Shown here: positions 1 through 5,492 of the stretch, piece after piece
Layout: the number at the start of each line of letters is the position of its first letter
How positions within the stretch are numbered: position 1 is the first letter of the stretch
DNA from: DATFMH01 sp035267045
GTDB lineage: Bacteria > Bacteroidota > Rhodothermia > Balneolales > DATFMH01
Length of the DNA stretch: 8,338 nt
Direction: 5' to 3'
Assembly: GCA_035267045.1 (NCBI GenBank)
Contig: DATFMH010000167.1
Coordinates: 1 to 8,338, forward strand
Made by a program: the position numbers and the translations under genes
The notes under the pieces: generated by a model
Seen by the model: the letters and a program-made list of their open reading frames with translations, nothing else
Told to the model about the DNA's origin: nothing
The model's database searches: none

Positions 1-59
1 GGAGATTTAATAAAATTGAAATTGCATCTGGAGAAATTATTGGTTACAAAATAAAATAA
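1..59 (+). CDS. C-terminal end of an upstream phage gene (partial)
   Basis: Reading from base 3, the frame stays open for 18 codons and stops at the TAA at 57-59. The encoded tail is RFNKIEIASGEIIGYKIK, with the alternating hydrophobic and polar residues of beta-strands, as expected for the end of a phage structural or adhesin protein. Of the other two frames, one stops almost at once and the other gives an 17-residue Leu/Lys-rich tail ending at 54 that looks less natural. The gap to the next gene is only 7 bases, which fits one co-transcribed cluster. The function cannot be told from so short a piece. Confidence 0.55.
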   Translation, partial: RFNKIEIASGEIIGYKIK

Positions 60-66
60 AAACGCT
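48..66 (+). promoter_or_regulatory. A-rich translation leader before the LRR gene
   Basis: The bases before the ATG at 67 are almost all A and T (AAAATAAAATAAAAACGCT) and have no Shine-Dalgarno motif. A very similar A-rich run precedes the ATG at 2678. Bacteroidetes ribosomes are known to favour unstructured A/T-rich leaders over Shine-Dalgarno pairing, so this is the likely initiation region. It overlaps the end of the preceding gene. I see no convincing promoter. Confidence 0.35.
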
Positions 67-1110
67 ATGCCTGGTATTGGAGGAGTAACAATAAGTCCGT
101 TAATTAAGCTTGGAGCGAGGAGGAGTGGAGGAGATCCTTCCCTAACATTCACAACTGATGCTTCAACTAATGCACAAAATCAGTCGTGGACTGTTCGGTT
201 ACCTGTTGGCAAAAGTATTGTTGTTGATTGGGGTGATGGGAATACTGATACGATTAATGGAAATGGAACCACAGATATTAATTTTATCCATACATATGCA
301 ACAGTAGCATCAAGAACAATAAAGATAACAAGTGATTATGTTTCATTAACATATCTCAATGCATCGTCTAATGGATTATTAACTACATCCATATCAAATC
401 TTGTTAATTTGACTTATTTGAATTTATATAACAACAGTTTAACGGATATAGGAATCTTATCAAGTCTTGTTAATTTGACTTATTTGAATTTAGATAACAA
501 CAGCTTAACGGATATAGGAATCTTATCAGGTCTTGTTAATTTGACTTATTTGCATTTACCTAACAATAGCTTAACGGATATAGGGGACTTATCAGGTCTT
601 GTTAATTTGACTTATTTGAATTTATATAACAACAGTTTAACGGATATAGGAATCCTATCAAATCTTGTTAATTTGATTGTTTTGCGTTTATATAACAACA
701 GCTTAACGGATATAGGGGACTTATCAGGTCTTGTTAATTTGACTTATTTGCATTTAGCTAACAATAGCTTAACGGATATAGGGGACTTATCAGGTCTTGT
801 TAATTTGACTTATTTGAATTTATATAACAACAGTTTAACGGCATGGACATTTGATCATGGGTCTGTTGCATTATCTATATTATACTGTCAAAATAATTTA
901 TTTCCAACATCTGAGTTAGATTTAGGATTAAGCAGGTTAAAAACATTCTATGTTGATGGAGATAATGCCCCAACAGTAAATCTTACACTTGATATCTCAG
1001 GTCCAAGTAATGGGATACCAACCGGAGGTTCATCAAATACTGATCTTGTAGCTTTATCAAATTATTTTAGTTCAAAAGGGAAAATATTAATAGCAACAGT
1101 AAATACTTAA
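67..1110 (+). CDS. PKD-like plus leucine-rich-repeat protein, putative phage adhesin
   Basis: This 347-residue protein probably acts in protein-protein or surface recognition. Residues 1-45 form a short Gly-rich head without a signal peptide. Residues about 48-88 hold a PKD-like or surface-repeat-like domain with the hallmark WGDG (55-58) and HTY (75-77). A degenerate repeat (91-111) leads into seven 22-residue leucine-rich repeats (112-265) of the form LxxLxxLxLxxNNSLTDIxxL, close to the SDS22/internalin class. Residues 266-347 are a C-terminal cap with NGIPTGG at about 313-319 and an ending in a short beta-like strand. Lack of a signal peptide fits a virion component, such as a fibre or tip protein that meets the host, rather than a secreted protein. 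The position just upstream of surface-type genes agrees. Alternatively it is a cargo or accessory protein with an unknown partner. The architecture is clear; the role is inference. Confidence 0.8.
   Translation: MPGIGGVTISPLIKLGARRSGGDPSLTFTTDASTNAQNQSWTVRLPVGKSIVVDWGDGNTDTINGNGTTDINFIHTYATVASRTIKITSDYVSLTYLNASSNGLLTTSISNLVNLTYLNLYNNSLTDIGILSSLVNLTYLNLDNNSLTDIGILSGLVNLTYLHLPNNSLTDIGDLSGLVNLTYLNLYNNSLTDIGILSNLVNLIVLRLYNNSLTDIGDLSGLVNLTYLHLANNSLTDIGDLSGLVNLTYLNLYNNSLTAWTFDHGSVALSILYCQNNLFPTSELDLGLSRLKTFYVDGDNAPTVNLTLDISGPSNGIPTGGSSNTDLVALSNYFSSKGKILIATVNT
400..861 (+). repeat. Seven tandem 66-base leucine-rich-repeat units
   Basis: Seven in-frame units of 66 bases start at 400, 466, 532, 598, 664, 730 and 796, most of them opening with CTTGTTAATTTGACTTATTT. 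Units 1 and 4 differ at 2 bases and units 3 and 6 at 1 base. Unit 7 is identical to unit 4 over its first 46 bases and then diverges from 842. Units 2 and 5 differ at about 9 bases. This suggests a three-unit, 198-base higher-order period. A diverged unit of 63 bases lies just before the array (337-399). Similarity this high at DNA level points to recent duplication, and copy number may vary between relatives. Confidence 0.9.
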
Positions 1111-1120
1111 AATTAAAGTC

Positions 1121-1612
1121 ATGAAAAAATTAATTATTATCATCAGTTTAGTAGTTGTTTCAATTTCTATCAATGCTCAGAGTGCATTCAAAGCAACAAC
1201 TGACACTCTTTATTTTTTCTTTTACAAGAATGATACTGTATTGATTGAACCGATGTCAATACCACCGCATGCTGAAGTTGTTTCTAATTTTGCTGCACTA
1301 GGAATATCTTATGTTCTTTCGGATAAGATGCAGGATTTGATTGATTACATTCAGAATAACGGTTTGAAAATGAGCCAATATACGACTTATGAATCTACCC
1401 GAACTAACTTTCTTGAAAACGGAATAATCGTTATAAACAAAGCAGATATAAACATTTATACAGCTTTTTATTTTCCTGCTACAAATGTGAAACTCTGGCA
1501 AACCGTAATACATCCGAATCAAAGCATTATGATAGGCTCAAATCAGATTGATGTGATCGCTGATAACAGCCTTGCAAGTCTTAATGAAACATTAGATGAT
1601 AGAGGGTTATGA
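1121..1612 (+). CDS. Secreted protein of unknown function with signal peptide
   Basis: The 163-residue product starts with a clear Sec signal peptide: MKK, a hydrophobic core LIIIISLVVVSISI, and a probable cleavage after Ala19 (INA|QS). Gln as the first mature residue is very common in Bacteroidetes exported proteins. There is no Cys at the cleavage site, so it is not a lipoprotein. The mature part of about 144 residues mixes Asn/Thr-rich beta-like stretches (for example DTLYFFFYKNDTVLIEP at 28-44) with a short helix near 68-80. I recognise no family. The start lies 10 bases after the LRR gene, and the stop overlaps the next start in an ATGA. A phage-encoded exported protein could act at the host envelope during infection or block superinfection, or could be a host-derived adhesin fragment. 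These are guesses; only the export signal is visible. Confidence 0.8.
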   Translation: MKKLIIIISLVVVSISINAQSAFKATTDTLYFFFYKNDTVLIEPMSIPPHAEVVSNFAALGISYVLSDKMQDLIDYIQNNGLKMSQYTTYESTRTNFLENGIIVINKADINIYTAFYFPATNVKLWQTVIHPNQSIMIGSNQIDVIADNSLASLNETLDDRGL

Positions 1613-2268
1613 GAGTAGTTGACGGTAATAATCAATATGCAGTCTTTAAGGAGGATAATAATTCAGTGAGTAACATTCTGTTCGCTGAGACAGGAACGGC
1701 TATCTGTACGAACCATGACGAAATAAGAGTTAATCCTGTTGAAGTGTTGGAGGATTATGAAGTTATTAACCAGATAACAGTTGACGGGAATCAACTTAAT
1801 ATAGTCAATCTTCCTGAAGTTGGAGAACCTTGTGAGGCGCATCATTTTTATAACTGGAATGGTCAGATTGTTTTGTGCCGTCAGGATCATGATAGAACTA
1901 ATTTCACACCTGATCAAACGCCTAATTTATTTTCTACATATAGAGGAGGTGATAGTATTCTTGGATGGATACCAAACGAAGAAATAAAATATGGGTGGAA
2001 AAGAATATGTGATAACGTCACGTACATATGCATACAGCCACATATGACAGTTGAAGGACTAACTCCGGATAAAACACCCGCTTTATGGAATGTATGGACT
2101 GATCCAAACCAGATAGTGGTATGGAAACAGCCTGCCGGAGCTTCAGATGCATACAATATTGGCGATAGAGTACATTTCCCTACTATTAATGATCCTATAT
2201 ATGAAAGTAAAATTGATGCAAATGTGTGGTCGCCAACAGTCTATCCAGATGGATGGAAAATTGTTTAA
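1609..2268 (+). CDS. Carbohydrate-binding-module-like repeat protein
   Basis: This 219-residue protein probably binds polysaccharide, either on the virion or at the cell surface. After an N-terminal region (1-68) it has two related modules at about 71-112 and 125-164. Both carry C-x-Q-x-H (90-94 and 141-145) followed by TPDxTPxL(F/W) at 100-108 and 152-160. A third module at about 171-219 has VWKQPAG, YNIGDRVHF, a Y-E-S strand, NVWSPT and a final DGWKIV. The third pattern matches CBM5/12-like chitin-binding domains, and the QxH...TPDxTPxL pattern resembles modules in phage tail-fibre proteins; both assignments are from family knowledge and not tested. The start overlaps the stop of the secreted-protein gene (ATGA at 1609-1612), so translation is probably coupled. 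There is no signal peptide. A perfect Shine-Dalgarno-like site lies inside the gene ahead of an in-frame GTG (1666), a possible second start. Confidence 0.78.
   Translation: MRVVDGNNQYAVFKEDNNSVSNILFAETGTAICTNHDEIRVNPVEVLEDYEVINQITVDGNQLNIVNLPEVGEPCEAHHFYNWNGQIVLCRQDHDRTNFTPDQTPNLFSTYRGGDSILGWIPNEEIKYGWKRICDNVTYICIQPHMTVEGLTPDKTPALWNVWTDPNQIVVWKQPAGASDAYNIGDRVHFPTINDPIYESKIDANVWSPTVYPDGWKIV
1647..1655 (+). promoter_or_regulatory. Internal Shine-Dalgarno-like site
   Basis: TAAGGAGGA is a near-perfect match to the anti-Shine-Dalgarno complement and lies 11 bases before an in-frame GTG at 1666-1668 (Val20 of the carbohydrate-binding gene). It could support a shorter product starting there. The spacing is rather long, and Bacteroidetes use such sites little, so it may be coding chance. 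Confidence 0.2.
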
Positions 2269-2270
2269 TT

Positions 2271-2627
2271 ATGAATGAATTAATATACATACCGTTTATT
2301 GTGTTAATGGCCCTTTGGGAAGGCTTACAACATCGCGGCAAAAAGACCTTAGCAAAGGTTATAAAATACATTTGGCTTGCTTATTTACCTTATATGATTG
2401 TATTTGCTGAGGGTACATACTGGCATGTATTTTTATTCTCATTCCTGTTTTACGCTTCGTTATTCACGCCTATTTGGAACTTAGCAGCAGGGCAAAGCAT
2501 AAATTATATAGGAGTTACTGAACCGGCTGATAAACTATTCAGATTACTCAAAGTACCCGGATTTTATGTTAACTGGGTAAGACTTGTAATATTAATTTCG
2601 ACATTAGGATACTTAATATTTAATTAA
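2271..2627 (+). CDS. Small multi-pass membrane protein, unknown function
   Basis: The 118-residue product is mostly hydrophobic, with three or four likely membrane segments at about residues 4-17, 31-46, 51-68 and 100-116. Basic residues HRGKK (21-25) follow the first segment. I chose the ATG at 2271, two bases after the stop of the preceding gene. An in-frame ATG at 2226 would overlap that gene by 43 bases and add 15 hydrophilic residues before a clean membrane-protein start. Its place in a late phage cluster allows a holin-like or envelope-modifying role, but it has no recognisable holin signature, and no endolysin gene is seen in the window. Treat it as an unassigned integral membrane protein. 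Confidence 0.75.
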   Translation: MNELIYIPFIVLMALWEGLQHRGKKTLAKVIKYIWLAYLPYMIVFAEGTYWHVFLFSFLFYASLFTPIWNLAAGQSINYIGVTEPADKLFRLLKVPGFYVNWVRLVILISTLGYLIFN

Positions 2628-2660
2628 CATGCAAAACATCATCTTATCATGGCTTATAGC

Positions 2661-2677
2661 ATAAAATAAAAAATAAA
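2661..2677 (+). promoter_or_regulatory. A-rich translation leader before the neck gene block
   Basis: ATAAAATAAAAAATAAA sits immediately before the ATG at 2678, inside the only gap of about 50 bases in the cluster (2628-2677). It resembles the leader at 48-66 and suits Bacteroidetes-type initiation without Shine-Dalgarno pairing. The gap separates the surface-type genes from the neck genes. I see no clear terminator hairpin or promoter in it. Confidence 0.35.
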
Positions 2678-3376
2678 ATGACATTATACGAGCAATGGAA
2701 CTTAATTCAGTACATAGTCAATAAAGACTATCAGGGAAACATAATCGAACCGGATATGTTTAAGCAATTAGTTAAAGTTGCGAATATGGACATGTTCAAA
2801 ATAAAAATGGGGCTTCCAGAAGATTACCAGATAGGAACTCCATTATCCAGACAATATGTTGATCTGAACGAAAGAATGACTGATGAGACATTGTTCTTGA
2901 AAAAGAGAGATTCTTCTACCACTGTGAGTTCAGGAAAATTTGCTTATCCGGATGATTATTTTCAAGCAGTATCTATAAGATACAATTACCAAAGAAACAT
3001 AGATGGTGTTGCCACGGTAATACCAAGACCAGTCCAAAGACTCACTGAAGATAAGTACTCAGCAAGAGCCGGAAACTGGACAAAAAAACCATCTACATTA
3101 AACCCGGTTTGCGTACTCAGAAGCGATGGAATTTATGTTTACCCGGATACAATAACGGAAGTCGATTTCTCTTATGTTCGTTATCCTAATGATCCTATTT
3201 TTGATTATGCTTTGAATACCGGGTATATTACTGAAGGCGGGAGCCCAACAGAATATGAGTGGCCTAAAATATTACACAATGATTTAACGAGGATTATTCT
3301 CGGATACATTGGAATAAACCTTAGATCAGAACAAATACAAGGATACGCTGAAATGCATAAAAAGGAAGGAGTATAA
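2678..3376 (+). CDS. Phage virion structural protein, probable neck/adaptor type
   Basis: This 232-residue protein resembles a family often found in Bacteroidetes phages next to connector genes. Visible landmarks are an N-terminal helical region (1-45), PLSRQYVD (55-62), FAYPDDYFQAVSI (88-100), RLTEDKYSAR (121-130), a KPS motif (137-139), GIYVYPD (151-157) and a strand pair VDFSYVRYPNDPIFDY (162-177). The C-terminal part has YEWPKI near 193-198 followed by a helix containing GINLR (212-216). No signal peptide or membrane segment is present. It opens the block that leads to the ring-type and muzzle-type proteins, so a role in head completion or the portal-proximal neck is likely. The family match is from memory of motif patterns, and the exact position in the particle is inference. 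Confidence 0.75.
   Translation: MTLYEQWNLIQYIVNKDYQGNIIEPDMFKQLVKVANMDMFKIKMGLPEDYQIGTPLSRQYVDLNERMTDETLFLKKRDSSTTVSSGKFAYPDDYFQAVSIRYNYQRNIDGVATVIPRPVQRLTEDKYSARAGNWTKKPSTLNPVCVLRSDGIYVYPDTITEVDFSYVRYPNDPIFDYALNTGYITEGGSPTEYEWPKILHNDLTRIILGYIGINLRSEQIQGYAEMHKKEGV
3361..3371 (+). promoter_or_regulatory. Strong Shine-Dalgarno-like ribosome binding site
   Basis: AAAGGAAGGAG ends 7 bases before the ATG at 3379 and lies within the last codons of the preceding gene. It is the clearest Shine-Dalgarno sequence before any start in the window; most other starts have none. It supports the 3379 start and suggests that the first basic protein is made at a high rate. Confidence 0.5.
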
Positions 3377-3378
3377 TC

Positions 3379-3765
3379 ATGCCAGACAAAAAAACCATAC
3401 GTAAACAAGCCAGAGAGAAAAAGCAATATGAAAGGCAAGCTGGTCGAACCTATAAAAAAGGAGTAAAAACTTACGCCAAAGGAGAAAAGAAATTAAATCG
3501 CGCGATGAGTAAATCTTCAAAAGCGGTATCTAAAAGCAGAAAGTCTGGCACATTGTCCGGGCCAAAAAAATCTACCAGGTATAAAGCAATGGACGCTCAG
3601 AAAATGATGGAGTCAGGTGGTGAGATGATGAATAAGGCCAGAAAGAGTGGATATAAGCCCAAAAAAACAACACGGGCTTACAGAACTACCAAAGCACAAG
3701 GTTATGGCAAAAATGCCTATGTATCACGATCTGGTAAAGTAGTAAAAAGGAAACGTCAATACTAA
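3379..3765 (+). CDS. Very basic lysine-rich small phage protein
   Basis: The product has 128 residues, of which 42 are Lys or Arg and only about 7 Asp or Glu, giving a net charge near +35. It is low in hydrophobics and probably disordered or extended. It has a helical, highly charged N-terminal half (to about residue 50), Ser/Lys clusters such as SKSSKAVSKSRKS (44-56), a MMESGGEMM stretch near 76-84, and a YGKNAYVSRSGKVVKRKRQY tail (109-128). Such composition suits binding of the packaged DNA or the negatively charged inner face of the neck. I do not recognise a named family. It starts 3 bases after the preceding stop, behind a strong Shine-Dalgarno site, and is followed 5 bases later by another basic gene. 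Confidence 0.8.
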   Translation: MPDKKTIRKQAREKKQYERQAGRTYKKGVKTYAKGEKKLNRAMSKSSKAVSKSRKSGTLSGPKKSTRYKAMDAQKMMESGGEMMNKARKSGYKPKKTTRAYRTTKAQGYGKNAYVSRSGKVVKRKRQY

Positions 3766-3770
3766 ATGAT

Positions 3771-3923
3771 ATGCCAAAGAAAATAGAACGGTGTGTGAAT
3801 AAAGTGCAGCGCAAAGGCAAAAGTAAAAGTTCAGCCTATGCCATTTGCGTTTCTTCCACCGGAATAAAAAGAAAAAAAGGAGGTGGCTGGACAAAAGGTA
3901 AATCAAAATCTAAGAAAAAATGA
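3771..3923 (+). CDS. 50-residue basic phage protein with paired cysteines
   Basis: The ATG at 3771 opens 50 codons ending at the TGA at 3921-3923. The N-terminal half carries RCVNKVQRKGKSKSSAYAIC (residues 7-26), with Cys at 8 and 26 around a Gly-x-Ser-x-Ser-Ser-Ala core. This C...G...SAxAIC pattern recurs in very small proteins of many tailed phages. The C-terminal half, IKRKKGGGW then TKGKSKSKKK, is almost pure basic; 18 of 50 residues are Lys or Arg. The cysteine spacing could allow metal binding or a disulfide, but the function of this family is not known to me. It overlaps the next start by ATGA, so coupled translation is likely. The family motif and gene packing make it a real gene despite its size. 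Confidence 0.75.
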   Translation: MPKKIERCVNKVQRKGKSKSSAYAICVSSTGIKRKKGGGWTKGKSKSKKK

Positions 3924-4093
3924 AAAAAGCAAAGTTAGGTTCTGGTGCCAGATTCAAAAAAGTAGAAAAAGCAGCACGTAAATCCGGGGCTAAAAATCCA
4001 AAGGCTGTGGCCGCCGCAATAGGCATTAAAAAATACGGTAAAAAGAAAATGGCTAAAATGGCCGCCGCAGGAAGAAAACGTAAAAGCAAATGA
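3920..4093 (+). CDS. 57-residue basic phage protein of the GxRF...AIGxKKYG type
   Basis: The ATG at 3920 overlaps the stop of the preceding gene (ATGA at 3920-3923) and gives 57 residues, 22 of them Lys or Arg. Landmarks are GSGARFKKVEKAARKSGAKN (7-26), PKAVAAAIGIKKYGKKKMA (27-45) and the tail AAAGRKRKSK (48-57). The combination of G-RF, a GA-NP-A segment, AAxIGxKKYG and a final AAAGRKR is a pattern I know from small proteins of many phages. Its biochemical role is unknown to me; nucleic-acid binding is plausible from the charge. Its TGA overlaps the ATG of the next gene (4090-4093), placing it in a run of coupled genes. Confidence 0.75.
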   Translation: MKKAKLGSGARFKKVEKAARKSGAKNPKAVAAAIGIKKYGKKKMAKMAAAGRKRKSK

Positions 4094-4731
4094 GAAAAAT
4101 AAATCTGATAGAACTTGTACAGGACTACTTGGCCGGCGGAGACGTGGCGGAAGATTTAATGGGTAGGTATCACTATGAGATAGTGGCCGGCCATATAAAC
4201 ACCGCTTACAATAAGATTGTGTTCAATACTTATATGGAGGCTAAGACATATTCTGATTACAGTATTCTGGACGCATGGTGTAAAAATTATACTTTAACTC
4301 TTGCTGACGTATCCTCAAACAAAGGGAGAGTAAAATTACCATTCCCGCCAGTACAGCTTCCAAATAACATGGGTATCCTGCAAGTAAATTCCAACGGGAA
4401 CATATCAGATGCGTACGCATACAGGGAAACAAACTCCCATGCTGTATTCTCAAAACTTGAAGTCGGGTCTGTAAGTACTAAAACATTTTTCTACCTTGAA
4501 ATGAATGATCAGGACGAAACAGAAACCCATGTATTGAAATTTGAAAATTTACCAGATGGCATTACCGATGTTGATGTGAAGATGATAGTTCCGTTTGATA
4601 GGATTGATGATTACGATACCGTAGCGATGCCGGCTGGAAAAGAAGATATAATAATGGAGTATGTCATTCAGCTAATGAGGACAAAACCTCCTGAAGATAC
4701 TATTAACGACAGAAAACCTGAACAGATATGA
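4090..4731 (+). CDS. Neck/ring-type virion structural protein
   Basis: This 213-residue protein probably forms part of the neck between portal and tail. The N-terminal helices, with VQDYLAGGDVAEDLMGRYHY at 10-29, lead to an Asn/Tyr-rich segment and then a beta-rich middle that includes GRVKLPFPP (79-87). The C-terminal third has VDVKMIVPFDRIDDYD near 160-175, followed by a PAGKED turn and a helix EYVIQLMRTKPPEDTINDRK. The Leu/Ile-P-x-x-D-L-D-D pattern, a helix, and a P-x-D-x-x-N-D ending is familiar from Bacteroidetes phage connector proteins. It overlaps both neighbours by ATGA. It lies directly before the better-recognised ring protein, which supports the same complex. The exact ring is not assignable. 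Confidence 0.72.
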   Translation: MRKINLIELVQDYLAGGDVAEDLMGRYHYEIVAGHINTAYNKIVFNTYMEAKTYSDYSILDAWCKNYTLTLADVSSNKGRVKLPFPPVQLPNNMGILQVNSNGNISDAYAYRETNSHAVFSKLEVGSVSTKTFFYLEMNDQDETETHVLKFENLPDGITDVDVKMIVPFDRIDDYDTVAMPAGKEDIIMEYVIQLMRTKPPEDTINDRKPEQI

Positions 4732-5492
4732 GCAACACAACACCAAAAACAGCAGCAACGACAACGATAGAATATGTAGTTATGAGCGTTCTAAACAGAC
4801 TCAGAGACTATTCTATGCGTGATTATTCGTTTTTGGAGCAGATAGCCATTGAGGGATATACTGATTTGAATTTATGGCACCTTGATAATATCGAAGTCGT
4901 GTATCTCAGAATGTCATCAGCAAAAACGGTAGATCTTCCGTCTGATTTTGTTGACTGGTGTAAAATAGGAATCCCGGTTCAGGGAAAGTTAAGAGTTCTC
5001 ACTAATAAGAAAAATATTTTATTACCAAGAAAATTTGCTGATGGTGAAGATGTAGGTAACACGGATGACGAGAATGGAACAAGCACAGCACTTTTTTTCA
5101 CTGATCATTACAGCAATGGTCAGTTTGCAGGTGGATTATATGGGCTTCCAGGTGGAATAGATAACGCCTATTATAGAATTGACAGGGAAAAAAGAACAAT
5201 TGTTTTCTCCGGGAGTCTCCCAAAAGGGAAAATAGTTCTTGAATATATTTCATCCGGGGTAAATCTCACCGGGACTACAATAATCCCAAGAGAAGCAATT
5301 CCGGCTTTGAGAGCTTATTTACTCTGGCAGCTTATAGAAAATGATTCTAAGAAGTCACTAAGCGAAAAAGAAAGAAAAAAACAACAATACGAAGAAGCGG
5401 TAGAGGCATTAAGGTTCTTCCAGACTGCATTTACAGCAGATGAGTACAAGAGAATGCTTTACCGGTCAGTTAAACAAACACCAAAAAGATAA
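4728..5492 (+). CDS. crAss-like ring-type neck protein
   Basis: The 254-residue product fits the family of ring proteins that stack below the portal in crAss-like phages. The N-terminal helices (14-50), with EYVVMSVLNRLRDYS and a GYTDLNL turn (43-49), are followed by the characteristic TVDLPSDFVDWCKIGIP (67-83). Then come a beta region with LLPR (98-101), DREKRTIVFSGSLPKGKIV (152-170) and LEYISSG (171-177). IIPREAIPALRAYLLWQL at 185-202 opens the C-terminal helical domain, rich in Lys and Glu (208-225). The ordering V-x-L-P-x-D-F-V-D-W, a beta domain, LEYISSG, then IP..A..AL.AY is what I expect from that family. It overlaps the upstream gene by ATGA and the muzzle-type gene by a single A of TAATG. 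That pairing of ring gene then muzzle gene is typical of the group. Confidence 0.82.
   Translation: MSNTTPKTAATTTIEYVVMSVLNRLRDYSMRDYSFLEQIAIEGYTDLNLWHLDNIEVVYLRMSSAKTVDLPSDFVDWCKIGIPVQGKLRVLTNKKNILLPRKFADGEDVGNTDDENGTSTALFFTDHYSNGQFAGGLYGLPGGIDNAYYRIDREKRTIVFSGSLPKGKIVLEYISSGVNLTGTTIIPREAIPALRAYLLWQLIENDSKKSLSEKERKKQQYEEAVEALRFFQTAFTADEYKRMLYRSVKQTPKR

Noticed and set aside
400..861. Array as a CRISPR or a diversity-generating retroelement target
   Set aside because: Units are contiguous, in frame and code for LRR residues, with no spacers. No reverse transcriptase or template repeat with adenine-biased changes is present in the window.
2226..2270. Longer start for the small membrane protein
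   Set aside because: It would overlap the preceding gene by 43 bases and add a hydrophilic stretch. The ATG at 2271 gives a normal membrane-protein start 2 bases after the stop.
2271..2627. Holin assignment for the membrane protein
   Set aside because: Size and membrane segments would allow it, but there is no holin motif and no endolysin gene in the window.
2629..2664. An 11-codon frame encoding MQNIILSWLIA in the gap before the neck block
   Set aside because: It is too short to support as a gene and has no ribosome site. It could be a remnant or chance; the hydrophobic content alone is not evidence.
4128..4191. GC-rich GGCCGGC repeats near the start of the ring-type gene
   Set aside because: Two short copies fall in codons for Ala-Gly-Gly and Ala-Gly-His and do not form a hairpin of note or a terminator with a T tract.
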